Of a stretch of DNA of 64,000 nt, positions 21,848-30,410 are shown in pieces. The stretch is from Streptomyces sp. TSRI0107 (GTDB lineage: Bacteria; Actinomycetota; Actinomycetes; Streptomycetales; Streptomycetaceae), in assembly GCF_001905845.1 (NCBI RefSeq), contig NZ_LIVZ01000011.1, positions 62,001 to 126,000 of the forward strand. Reading direction: 5' to 3'. How positions within the stretch are numbered: the stretch's first letter is position 1; each line of letters begins with the position of its first letter. Under the pieces are notes generated by a model. It ran no database searches and was not told where the DNA came from. It saw nothing but the letters and a program-made list of their open reading frames with translations. A program made the position numbers and the translations under genes.

Positions 21848-24838
21848 ATGAGGCTGCACCGGCTCGACATCACCGCCTTCGGTCCCTTCGGCGGCTCCCA
21901 GAGCGTCGACTTCGACGCGCTGTCCGCCGCCGGGCTGTTCCTGCTGCACGGACCGACCGGCGCAGGCAAGACCTCCGTGCTCGACGCGGTCTGCTACGCC
22001 CTCTACGGCTCCGTGCCGGGCGCCCGGCAGAGCGGCCAGGGCACCGGCCTGCGCAGCGACCACGCCGCACCCGGCACCCGCACCACGGTCACCCTGGAAC
22101 TGACCGTCGCCGGACGCCGGCTGGAGATCACCCGCCAGCCGCCCTGGGAGCGCCCCAAGAAGCGCGGCAAGGGCACCACCCTGGACAAGGCCCAGACCTG
22201 GCTGCGCGAGTACGACGCCACGGCCGGCGCCTGGACCGACCGCAGCCGCTCCCACCAGGAGATCGGCGAGGAGATCACCCAGCTGATCGGCATGAGCCGC
22301 GAACAGTTCTGCCAGGTGGTGCTGCTGCCGCAGGGCGACTTCGCGCGCTTCCTGCGCGCCGACGCCGAGGCCCGCGGCAGACTCCTCGGCCGGCTCTTCG
22401 ACACCCACCGCTTCGCCGAGGTCGAGAAGCGGCTCGCCGAGCGCCGCCGCGCCACCGAGGCCGACGTCCGCGAGGGCGACGCGGCCCTGCTCGCCGACGC
22501 GCACCGCATGCAGCAGGCGGCGGGCGGCGCCATGGAGCTGCCCGAGCTGACCCCCGGCGACCCCGGCCTGGCCGACGCCGTGCTCACCGCCGCCGCGGTC
22601 GCCCGGAGCACCGCCCGCGAACAGCTGACCGTCGCCCAGTGCCGCCTCGCCGCCGCCGAGTCCGCGCGGGCCGCCGCCGACCGAACCCTGGACGACGTAC
22701 GGGAACTGGCCCGGTTGCAGCGGCGGTTCGCCGAGGCAAGGCAGCGGGCGGTGCTGCTGGAGGAGCGGGCCGATGCCCACCGGGAGGCGCAGACCCGGAT
22801 GGAGCGGGCCCGCAAGGCCGAGGCCGTCGCGCCCGCCCTGGAGCTGCGGGACTCCGCCGAGGCCGAACACCGGCGCGCGGCCGCCGCCGAGGCGCACGCG
22901 CGCGGGCAGCTGCCGGAGCGGTACGCCGACGCCGGTGCCGCCGGGCTCGCGGCCGACGCCCGCCGGGCCGCCGAGGAGCTGGGCGGCCTGGAGTCCGCCC
23001 GCCGCGCGGAACGCCGGCTCGCCGACCTCGTCGCCGAACGGGCCCACCTGGACCGCCAGGAGAGCGCCGACGAGGAGATCCTCCACGAGGCGGAGTCCTG
23101 GCTCGCCGACTGGGAGACCACCCGCGCGGAACTGCGGGCCCGTATCGAGTCCGCGCAGGAGGCCGCCGGCCGCGCCGAACAGCTCGCCGCGCAGCGCGAG
23201 CCCGCCCGGCGGCGGCTGGACGCGGCCCGGCAGCGGGACCGGCTCACCCGGGAGGCGGACGACGCCGAGCGGCAGGCCCTCACCTCCGCCACGGCCGCCG
23301 TGGACGCCCGCGCCCACTGGCTGGACCTCAAGGAACAGCGCCTCGACGGCATCGCCGCCGAACTCGCCGCGAACCTCGTCGACGGCGCCCCCTGCGCCGT
23401 CTGCGGGGCCACCGACCACCCCGCCCCCGCCCGCAAGGTCGCCGGGCACGTCGGCCGCGAGACCGAGGAACGCGCCCTGGCCGCCTACCAGCGCGCCGAC
23501 GAGCAGCGCGCCGAGGACGAGCGCCGCCTGGGCGCCGTACGGGAGGCGCTGGCCGCCGCCACCGCCGAGGCCGGCGACCTGCCGACCGCACGACTGGCCC
23601 ACGAGGCCGAGGAGCTGGAGCGGCAGTACCGGCAGGCGCGCGACGCCGCCTCCGCGCTGCACGCCGCCAACGAGGAGCTGCGCCACGCCGAGCGGGAGCA
23701 CGAGCGGCGCACCGCCGACCGCCAGCAGGCCGCCGTCCGCACCGCCGCCCGCGTGGGCCACCGGGAGCGCCTGGAGAGCGAGCGGGCCACCCTCGAGGAG
23801 GAGCTGGCACAGGCACGCGGCGGCGCGGACAGCGTGGCCGCGCGAGCCGCCCAGCTGGAGCGGTGGGCCGCCCGGCTCACCGAGGCGGCCGACACCGCGC
23901 GCGCCGCCGAGGACACCGCCCAGCGCCTGAAGGAGGCCGACGCCCGGCTCGCCGACGCCGCCTACCGGGCCGGCTTCGACACCCCGCGGGACGCGGCCGC
24001 CGCCCTCCTGGACGACACCGCCCACCGCGAGCTGCAACGACGCCTGGACGCCTGGCAGCACGAGGAGGCCGCGGTCCGCGCGGTGCTCGCCGAGGCCGAC
24101 ACCGCGGCCGCCGCGCAGCGGCCGCCCGCCGACCTCGCCGCCGCCGAACGGACCGCCGCCGAGGCGGAACGACGGGTGCGCGAGGCCGCCTCCGCGCGGG
24201 ACGCCGCCGCCCGCCGCTGCACCGAACTGGACCGGCTCTCCGCCCGCGCGGCCACCGGGGTACGCCGGCTCGCGCCACTGCGCGACGAGTACGACCGGGT
24301 GGCCCGGCTCGCCGGTCTCGCGGCCGGCACCTCCGCGGACAACGAGCGCAGGATGCGCCTGGAGGCGTACGTCCTCGCCGCCCGCCTGGAACAGGTCGCC
24401 GCCGCCGCGACCGTACGGCTGCGGCGCATGTCGTCCGGCCGCTACACCCTCGTGCACTCCGACGACCGGGCCGGACGCGGCCGCAGCGGGCTCGGGCTGC
24501 ACGTCGTCGACGCCTGGACCGGACGGGAGCGGGACACGGCGACGCTGTCCGGCGGCGAGACGTTCTTCGCCTCCCTCGCGCTCGCCCTCGGCCTCGCCGA
24601 CGTCGTCACCGACGAGGCCGGCGGGGTCCGCCTGGACACCCTCTTCATCGACGAGGGCTTCGGCAGCCTCGACGACCAGACGCTGGACGAGGTGCTGGAC
24701 GTGCTCGACTCACTGCGCGAACGCGACCGCAGCGTCGGCATCGTCAGCCATGTCGCCGACCTGCGGCGGCGGATCCACGCACAGCTGGAGGTCGTCAAGG
24801 GAAGATCCGGGTCGACCCTGCGGCAGCGGGGTCACTGA
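21848..24838 (+). CDS. sbcC: Exonuclease SbcCD subunit C (SMC-like ATPase)
   Basis: This 996-residue Rad50-like ATPase partners SbcD. The Walker A motif GPTGAGKTS is at residues 35-43. A long Arg/Glu/Ala-rich coiled coil follows and is interrupted near residue 515 by the zinc-hook CxxC (CAVCGATDHP). The C-terminal half-domain carries the ABC signature LSGGETFFAS near residue 900 and Walker B TLFIDEGFGSLD near 930. Length matches actinobacterial SbcC. Its 3' end overlaps the end of the convergent AsnC gene by 7 bp. Confidence 0.96.
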   Translation: MRLHRLDITAFGPFGGSQSVDFDALSAAGLFLLHGPTGAGKTSVLDAVCYALYGSVPGARQSGQGTGLRSDHAAPGTRTTVTLELTVAGRRLEITRQPPWERPKKRGKGTTLDKAQTWLREYDATAGAWTDRSRSHQEIGEEITQLIGMSREQFCQVVLLPQGDFARFLRADAEARGRLLGRLFDTHRFAEVEKRLAERRRATEADVREGDAALLADAHRMQQAAGGAMELPELTPGDPGLADAVLTAAAVARSTAREQLTVAQCRLAAAESARAAADRTLDDVRELARLQRRFAEARQRAVLLEERADAHREAQTRMERARKAEAVAPALELRDSAEAEHRRAAAAEAHARGQLPERYADAGAAGLAADARRAAEELGGLESARRAERRLADLVAERAHLDRQESADEEILHEAESWLADWETTRAELRARIESAQEAAGRAEQLAAQREPARRRLDAARQRDRLTREADDAERQALTSATAAVDARAHWLDLKEQRLDGIAAELAANLVDGAPCAVCGATDHPAPARKVAGHVGRETEERALAAYQRADEQRAEDERRLGAVREALAAATAEAGDLPTARLAHEAEELERQYRQARDAASALHAANEELRHAEREHERRTADRQQAAVRTAARVGHRERLESERATLEEELAQARGGADSVAARAAQLERWAARLTEAADTARAAEDTAQRLKEADARLADAAYRAGFDTPRDAAAALLDDTAHRELQRRLDAWQHEEAAVRAVLAEADTAAAAQRPPADLAAAERTAAEAERRVREAASARDAAARRCTELDRLSARAATGVRRLAPLRDEYDRVARLAGLAAGTSADNERRMRLEAYVLAARLEQVAAAATVRLRRMSSGRYTLVHSDDRAGRGRSGLGLHVVDAWTGRERDTATLSGGETFFASLALALGLADVVTDEAGGVRLDTLFIDEGFGSLDDQTLDEVLDVLDSLRERDRSVGIVSHVADLRRRIHAQLEVVKGRSGSTLRQRGH

Positions 24839-25278
24839 GCCAGGGGCCGCCGGGGCAGCGGCGACGAGTAGACGACGCTCGTCGTCACCGACCCCAGCGC
24901 CCCGATCCGCCCCGAGACCTCCTCCAGGTGCCGCATCGAGCGGGCGGCGACCTTGATGACGAAGCAGTCGTCACCGGTGACGTGGTGCGCCTCCAGGATC
25001 TCCGGGGTCACCGCGACCAGGTCGTGGAAGGGCCGGTAGTTGCCGTTCGGGTACCGGAGCCGGACGAACGCGAGGATCGGCAGGCCCAGCCGGTCCGGGT
25101 CCACGACGGCGGCGTACCCCCGGATGACGCCCGCCTCCTCCAGCCGGCGGACCCGTTCGGTCACCGCGCTCGGGGACATGGAGACGGCCCGCGCGAGCTC
25201 GGCGAAGCTGGCCCGGCCCTCCCGCTGGAGGACGTCGAGGATGCGCCAGTCGGTGGCGTCCGGGGAAAACGTGGTCAT
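24832..25278 (-). CDS. Lrp/AsnC family transcriptional regulator
   Basis: This 148-residue protein has the standard layout: an N-terminal HTH (about residues 20-55, ASFAELARAVSMSPSAVTER) and a RAM/AsnC ligand-binding domain (GNYRPFHDLVAVTPEILEAH, DCFVIKV). Such regulators respond to amino acids. I chose the ATG giving MTTFSPDATDW because in-frame upstream sequence has no similarity. It is divergent from a rhodanese gene, a likely target. Confidence 0.9.
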   Translation of the reverse strand: MTTFSPDATDWRILDVLQREGRASFAELARAVSMSPSAVTERVRRLEEAGVIRGYAAVVDPDRLGLPILAFVRLRYPNGNYRPFHDLVAVTPEILEAHHVTGDDCFVIKVAARSMRHLEEVSGRIGALGSVTTSVVYSSPLPRRPLAQ

Positions 25279-25398
25279 GTGCGAGGGATAGCAGGGGAAT
25301 CCCCCGCCGATCAAGCTTCACGCCGGGGATCGGCCCTTCAGGAAGATGATCAACGACCGTAGATTTCCGGTCATCGGACACCACCAGAAAGGTTCGCG

Positions 25399-25899
25399 AT
25401 GACCGCCGCCACCGCCAACGCCGCCACCGACACCGCCGCCAACCCCGTCCTGCGCGTCGCGCCCGCCGCCCCCGCCGAGGCCGCCGCCTACTTCCGGGCC
25501 AGCCTCGTCTTCCACGCCGACGTCTCGGACGTGGCCGCCGCGCTTGCCTCCGGCGGCGATCCGGGGTTCGTGGTGCTGGACTCGCGTTCCACCGCGGCGT
25601 GGGACCAGGGACACGTGCCCGGCGCGATCCACCTGCCCACCGCGCTCATCACCGAGCAGGCCGAGCAGCTGCTCGACAAGTCGGTGCCGGTCGTGACGTA
25701 CTGCTGGGGGCCCGGCTGCAACGGCGCGACGCGGGCCGCGCTCGCGCTCGCCGAACTCGGTTACCAGGTCAAGGAGATGCTGGGCGGGTTCGAGTACTGG
25801 GTGCGTGAGGGATTCGAGTTCGAGACCTGGGAGGGGCGTGAGCGGCGCGTCGCGGATCCGCTGACGGCGCCGGTGGACTCGGAGGACTGCGGCTGCTGA
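25399..25899 (+). CDS. Rhodanese-domain protein
   Basis: The 166-residue cytoplasmic protein has one rhodanese domain (about residues 40-150). DSRSTAAWDQGHVPGAIHLP is the typical central motif. The active-site region YCWGPGCNGATRAAL has a Cys in the loop, although the loop is longer than in the standard CRxGxR sequence. It ends CGC. Sulfur transfer is expected, with partner unknown. The ATG follows AGAAAGG. It is divergent from an AsnC regulator, which probably controls it. Confidence 0.85.
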   Translation: MTAATANAATDTAANPVLRVAPAAPAEAAAYFRASLVFHADVSDVAAALASGGDPGFVVLDSRSTAAWDQGHVPGAIHLPTALITEQAEQLLDKSVPVVTYCWGPGCNGATRAALALAELGYQVKEMLGGFEYWVREGFEFETWEGRERRVADPLTAPVDSEDCGC

Positions 25900-25949
25900 G
25901 GCCTCCGGCGGTTGGTGGAGAAGACCGCCTGGGGTGGTGCGTGGTTCTG

Positions 25950-26036
25950 TCGTTCGGCGAGTGCGGGTCGTGGGGGGCTGGGCGCGCAGTTCCCCGCGCC
26001 CCTTGGGGGGTTGCGCTGCGCCCCCGTCTGGACAGG
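25950..26036. repeat. Hairpin-rich intergenic repeat between rhodanese and SDR genes
   Basis: Two adjacent inverted repeats are visible: GGGCGCG (25980-25986) with CGCGCCC (25995-26001), and a G-run/C-run hairpin from about 26005 to 26025 around TTGCGCTGCG. From memory, a near-identical GCGCAGTTCCCCGCGCCCC block recurs in intergenic regions of many Streptomyces genomes, so this is probably a dispersed repeat. Confidence 0.6.
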
Positions 26037-26083
26037 AGCCCCGGGGATGACGTGGTCCTCGTGTGGCGCGCATCATGATCTGT

Positions 26084-26929
26084 ATGGCCCGACTTCCGCA
26101 GCCCGCTCCCGAAGAACTGCGTCGCGACCCCCTGCCCCTGCGCGGTCGGACCGCGCTCGTCACCGGGGCCAGCAGGCGCGGTGGGATCGGGCACGCCGTG
26201 GCCCGGCGTCTCGCGGCCTACGGGGCGAGCGTCTACCTGCACCATCACGTGCCGCACGACTCCGCCCAGCCGTGGGGCGCCGACGAGCCGGAGGAGGTGG
26301 CCGCCTCCGTCCGGGAGGCCCTGGGCGACCCCGGGGCGCGGGTCGTGCACGGCCCCGGCGACCTGGCCGACCCGGCGGCCCCCGCGAAGCTGATCGCCGG
26401 CGCCGCCGACGCGCTCGGCGGGCGGCTGGACATCCTCGTCGCCAACCACGCCCTCAGCGGCTCCGACGGCACCCTCGACACCATCGACGCCGCGATGCTC
26501 GACGCCCACTGGGCGGTCGACACCCGCTCGGTGCTGCTGCTGACGCAGGCGTACGCCGGGCTGCGCGCCGGACTGCCGCCGCGTACCCCGGGCGGACGGG
26601 TGGTGATGATGACCTCCGGCCAGGACATCGCGGGCGGAATGCCCGGCGAGATCGCCTACGCCCTCCAGAAGGGCGCCCTCGCCTCCATCACCCGCTCCCT
26701 CGCCACCACCCTCGCCGAGCAGGCGGTCACCGTGAACACCGTCAACCCGGGGCCCGTCGACACCGGCTACCTGACGGGCGACGCCTACGACGGGATCGCC
26801 GCCCGCTTCCCCGCCGGACGCTGGGGCATGCCGGACGACCCGGCCCGCCTCATCGCCTGGCTGGCGACGGACGAGGCGGACTGGGTGACCGGTCAGGTGA
26901 TCGACTCCGAGGGCGGCTTCCGGCGCTGA
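26084..26929 (+). CDS. Short-chain dehydrogenase/reductase
   Basis: The 281-residue protein is a classical SDR using NAD(P)H. The cofactor motif is TGASRRGGIGHAVARRL, the active-site Ser lies in VVMMTSGQDIAGG, and the catalytic Tyr and Lys in YALQKGAL. The late motif NTVNPGPVDTGYL is the SDR PG motif. I chose the ATG at 26084 over 26063 because it gives a compact N terminus. The substrate is unknown. It is convergent with the DUF885 gene, 7 bp apart. Confidence 0.88.
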   Translation: MARLPQPAPEELRRDPLPLRGRTALVTGASRRGGIGHAVARRLAAYGASVYLHHHVPHDSAQPWGADEPEEVAASVREALGDPGARVVHGPGDLADPAAPAKLIAGAADALGGRLDILVANHALSGSDGTLDTIDAAMLDAHWAVDTRSVLLLTQAYAGLRAGLPPRTPGGRVVMMTSGQDIAGGMPGEIAYALQKGALASITRSLATTLAEQAVTVNTVNPGPVDTGYLTGDAYDGIAARFPAGRWGMPDDPARLIAWLATDEADWVTGQVIDSEGGFRR

Positions 26930-26936
26930 GACACGG

Positions 26937-28628
26937 TCAGAGCCGGGCCAGCTCGTCCACCAGGTCGTCCAGGCCCAGCGACCCCTGGGACAGGGCGGCC
27001 ATGTGCCAGGCCTTGAGGTCGAAGGCGTCCCCGTGCCGCTCGCGCGCCTTCTCCCGGCCGAGCAGCCAGGCCCGCTCGCCCAGCTTGTAGCCGATCGCCT
27101 GGCCGGGGATGGTCAGATAGCGGGTCAGCTCGCTGGACACGAAGTCGGCCGGACGGCTGCTGTGCGCGCCGAAGAACTCCTCGGCCAGCTCCGGCGTCCA
27201 CCGCTCGCCCGGGTGGAACGGCGAGTCCGCCGGGATCTCCAGCTCCAGGTGCATGCCGATGTCGACGATGACCCGGGCGGCGCGCATCATCTGCGCGTCG
27301 AGGTATCCGAGCCGCACCTCCGCGTCGGTGAGGAAACCCAGCTCGTCCATCAGCCGCTCCGCGTACAGCGCCCAGCCCTCGGCGTTGGCGCTGACCATGC
27401 CGACGGAGGCCTGGTAGCGGGACAGGTTCTCCGCGACGTGCGCCCACTGCGCCAGCTGGAGGTGATGGCCGGGCACGCCCTCGTGGTACCAGGTGGACAC
27501 CAGGTCGTAGACCGGGAACCGGGTCAGGCCCATGGTCGGCAGCCAGGTGCGGCCCGGACGGGAGAAGTCCTCCGACGGAGCCGTGTAGTACGGCGCGGCC
27601 GCGCTGCCGGGCGGGGCGATCCGCGACTCCACCTTCCGCACCCGTTCGGCGAGTTCGAAGTGGGTGCCGTCGAGCGCGTCGATCGCCTGGTCCATCAGGC
27701 CCTGGAGCCAGTCCCGGACCTCGTCGACGCCCTCGATGTGCCGGCCATGCTCGTCGAGGTGCGCGAGCGCCACCCACGGCGTCCCGGCGCCCGGCAGGAT
27801 CTTCTCCGCCTCCTTCCGCATCTCGCCGAGAAGGCGGTGGAACTCCGACCAGCCGTAGGCGTACGCCTCGTCCAGGTCGAGGTCGGTGCCGTTGTAGTAG
27901 CGCGACCAGCGGGCGTAGCGCTCGCGGCCCACCGTGTCCGGGGCGCCCTCGACGGCCGGCGCGTACACCTCGCGCACCCAGTCCCGCAGCTCGGCGACGG
28001 CCGTCGTCGCCGCCCGGGCGGCCTCGTCGAGTTCGGCGCGCAGGGCGTCCGGGCCGGCGGCGGCGAAGTCCTCGAACCAGCCGCGGCCGGAGCCGTCGGT
28101 GTCCGCCCATTCGCCGAGCTGCTCGATGAAGACGGCGGTCGGGCGCGGGCCCGCGTACAGCTTGCGCTCCAGGCCGAGGGCGAGGGACTCCCGGTAGCCC
28201 CCGAGCGCGGCCGGCACCGCGCGCAGCCGCTCGGCGATCGCCGCCCAGTCCTCCTCGGTGTCCGCCGGGGTCACGGTGAACACCTCGCGCACATGGTGGG
28301 CGGCGGTGCCCATGTTGCCGACCGCGCGCAGCCCCTCGTCGGCCTCGTGCACGGCGAGTTCGGCGGTCAGCCGCTCCCGCAGCAGCCGGGCGCAGCGGCG
28401 CTCGATGTCGCTGTCCGCGCCCGGCCGGCGCTCGGCCTCGTCGAGCCGTGCCAGCGTCCGGCGCGCCAGCTCCGCCAGCGCCTCCTGACCCGCGGGCGAG
28501 GTGTCGGGCAGCCGGCTCGAACTCTCCTTCACACCTAGGTAGGTACCGGTCACCGGGTCGAGGGCGACGAGCTCGTCGACGTAGGCGTCGGCGACTTCGC
28601 GAGGCAGCTGGCTCTTGGTCTCTGACAT
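26937..28628 (-). CDS. DUF885 family metal-dependent hydrolase-like protein
   Basis: The 563-residue protein matches the DUF885 family of predicted zinc peptidases. The signature WYHEGVPGHHLQ (about residue 380) contains the H-E-x4-H type metal-binding motif. Other conserved parts are ENLSRYQASVGMVSANAEGW and PGQAIGYKLGERAW. No signal peptide is seen, so a cytoplasmic oligopeptidase-like role is likely. The start MSETKSQLPREVADAYVDEL at 28628 is preferred to an ATG 9 bp upstream. Confidence 0.83.
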   Translation of the reverse strand: MSETKSQLPREVADAYVDELVALDPVTGTYLGVKESSSRLPDTSPAGQEALAELARRTLARLDEAERRPGADSDIERRCARLLRERLTAELAVHEADEGLRAVGNMGTAAHHVREVFTVTPADTEEDWAAIAERLRAVPAALGGYRESLALGLERKLYAGPRPTAVFIEQLGEWADTDGSGRGWFEDFAAAGPDALRAELDEAARAATTAVAELRDWVREVYAPAVEGAPDTVGRERYARWSRYYNGTDLDLDEAYAYGWSEFHRLLGEMRKEAEKILPGAGTPWVALAHLDEHGRHIEGVDEVRDWLQGLMDQAIDALDGTHFELAERVRKVESRIAPPGSAAAPYYTAPSEDFSRPGRTWLPTMGLTRFPVYDLVSTWYHEGVPGHHLQLAQWAHVAENLSRYQASVGMVSANAEGWALYAERLMDELGFLTDAEVRLGYLDAQMMRAARVIVDIGMHLELEIPADSPFHPGERWTPELAEEFFGAHSSRPADFVSSELTRYLTIPGQAIGYKLGERAWLLGREKARERHGDAFDLKAWHMAALSQGSLGLDDLVDELARL

Positions 28629-28661
28629 GCGGCCCATCCTCGTACGACGGCCCGCGGGCCG

Positions 28662-29153
28662 TCACCCGTATTGCGCCGAGGGCGAAGGAGGCAGCAGGGG
28701 ACCGCAGTCCCACTGCTGGAAGATCAGCCGCGTCTCGACGCGGGCCACCTCGCGGCGGGCGGTGAACTCGTCCAGGACCAGGCGCTGCAGGTCGGCCATG
28801 TCGGCGACCGCGACGTGGACGAGGTAGTCGTCCGGCCCGGTGAGGTGGAAGACGGTCCGGGACTCCGGCAGCGCCCGGATCCGCTCCACGAACGGGCCGA
28901 CCAGTTCCCGCCGGTGCGGCCTGACCTGCACGGACAGCAGCGCTTCCAGGCCACGCCCCAGCTTGGCGGGATCCAGCCGCAGCTGATGCCCGAGGATCAC
29001 GCCGGCACGGCGCAACCGGGTCACCCGGTCCAGGCAGGTGGACGGTGCCACCCCGACCTGCGCGGCGAGGTCCCGGTACGTCGTCCGGGCGTCGTTCTGC
29101 AACAGCCGCAGCAGATGGAGGTCCACCGGATCCAGTACGACAGATTCGGCCAC
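28662..29153 (-). CDS. Lrp/AsnC family transcriptional regulator
   Basis: The 163-residue protein has an N-terminal HTH (TTYRDLAAQVGVAPSTCLDR) and a C-terminal AsnC ligand domain ending FQQWDCGPLLPPS. It starts with GTG at 29153 and is divergent, across 60 bp, from a PLP-dependent sulfur amino acid enzyme gene. That geometry and family history suggest it controls that gene in response to an amino acid, as BkdR/MegL-type regulators do. Confidence 0.9.
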   Translation of the reverse strand: MAESVVLDPVDLHLLRLLQNDARTTYRDLAAQVGVAPSTCLDRVTRLRRAGVILGHQLRLDPAKLGRGLEALLSVQVRPHRRELVGPFVERIRALPESRTVFHLTGPDDYLVHVAVADMADLQRLVLDEFTARREVARVETRLIFQQWDCGPLLPPSPSAQYG

Positions 29154-29213
29154 TGGCCGAACGTAACACGGGGTTTCCGCATCCGACCCCGGCCGGTGTT
29201 CACCCTCTCCGCC

Positions 29214-30359
29214 ATGGAGTCAGCGCCCACACAGATACCCACCCGTCCCAGAGCACTGGCCACCGAGGCCGTGCACGCCGGCCGCGACGACCTCGCCGAG
29301 CAGGGCCTGCACGTCCCGCCGATCGACCTGTCGACCACCTACCCCTCCGCCGACAGCCGGGGCGAGGCCGCCCGTATCGACGCCTTCGCCACCACCGGCG
29401 CCGAACCGGACGGCCCGCCCGTCTACGCCCGCCTCGGCAACCCGACCGTCGCCCGTTTCGAGACCGCCCTCGCCCGGCTGGAGGGCACCGAGGCCGCCGT
29501 CGCCTTCGCCAGCGGCATGGCCGCCCTCACCGCGGTCCTCCTCGTCCGGGCCTCCCTCGGACTGCGCCACGTCGTCGCCGTGCGCCCGCTGTACGGCTGC
29601 AGCGACCATCTGCTCACCGCCGGGCTGCTCGGCTCCGAGGTCACCTGGACCGACCCGGCGGGGATCGCGGCCGCGCTGCGCCCGGACACCGGGCTGGTCG
29701 TCGTCGAGTCCCCGGCCAACCCGACCCTCGCCGAGCTGGACCTGGCGGCGGTCGCCCACGCCTGCGGCTCGGTGCCGCTGCTCGCGGACAACACCTTCGC
29801 CACCCCCGTGCTGCAACGCCCCGTCGAACACGGGGCGCGGCTGGTGCTGCACAGCGCCACCAAGTACCTCGGCGGCCACGGCGACGTGCTGGCCGGAGTG
29901 GTCGCCTGCGACGAGGAGTTCGCGGGGCGGCTGCGGCAGGTCAGGTTCGCCACCGGCGGTGTCCTGCACCCGCTGGCCGGCTATCTGCTGCTGCGCGGCC
30001 TCGCCACCCTGCCGGTGCGGGTGCGGGCCGCGTCGGAGAACGCCGCCGAACTGGCCCGCCGGCTCGCCGCCGATCCGCGGGTCGCCCGGGTGCACTACCC
30101 GCGCATCGGCGGCGCGATGATCGCCTTCGAGGTGTACGGCGACCCGCACGCGGTGATCGGCGGTGTCCGGCTGGTCACCCCGGCCGTCAGCCTCGGCAGC
30201 GTGGACACCCTCATCCAGCACCCGGCGTCCATCAGCCATCGCATCGTGGCCGCCGACGACCGCCGGGGCGCCGGCGTCAGCGACCGCCTGCTGCGGCTGT
30301 CGGTGGGCCTGGAGGACGTCGACGACCTGTGGGCCGACCTGGACCGCGCCCTGGGATGA
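29214..30359 (+). CDS. PLP-dependent trans-sulfuration enzyme (Cys/Met metabolism family)
   Basis: The 381-residue protein belongs to the cystathionine synthase/lyase and methionine gamma-lyase family. The PLP Lys lies in SATKYLGGHGD near residue 216. Other family segments are YARLGNPTVARFETALARLE, AFASGMAALTAVLL and ADNTFATPVLQRP. LGSVDTLIQHPASISH is the late conserved strip. Substrate (cystathionine, methionine or homocysteine) cannot be resolved. A strong hairpin terminator follows. It is divergent from an AsnC regulator. Confidence 0.9.
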   Translation: MESAPTQIPTRPRALATEAVHAGRDDLAEQGLHVPPIDLSTTYPSADSRGEAARIDAFATTGAEPDGPPVYARLGNPTVARFETALARLEGTEAAVAFASGMAALTAVLLVRASLGLRHVVAVRPLYGCSDHLLTAGLLGSEVTWTDPAGIAAALRPDTGLVVVESPANPTLAELDLAAVAHACGSVPLLADNTFATPVLQRPVEHGARLVLHSATKYLGGHGDVLAGVVACDEEFAGRLRQVRFATGGVLHPLAGYLLLRGLATLPVRVRAASENAAELARRLAADPRVARVHYPRIGGAMIAFEVYGDPHAVIGGVRLVTPAVSLGSVDTLIQHPASISHRIVAADDRRGAGVSDRLLRLSVGLEDVDDLWADLDRALG

Positions 30360-30366
30360 GACACGC

Positions 30367-30393
30367 GAACGGCCCGGCGGCGCCGGGCCGTTC
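30367..30393. terminator. Bidirectional hairpin terminator
   Basis: A perfect 12-bp inverted repeat (30367-30378 with 30382-30393) with a 3-nt loop lies between two convergent genes. Confidence 0.8.
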
Positions 30394-30410
30394 ATCGGGG
30401 GAGTCGCGGG

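Noticed and set aside
22639..25362. Very long frame on the plus strand inside sbcC
   Set aside because: It is rich in Arg/Gly/Pro with no motifs, and it overlaps sbcC, whose ATPase and zinc-hook motifs are clear.
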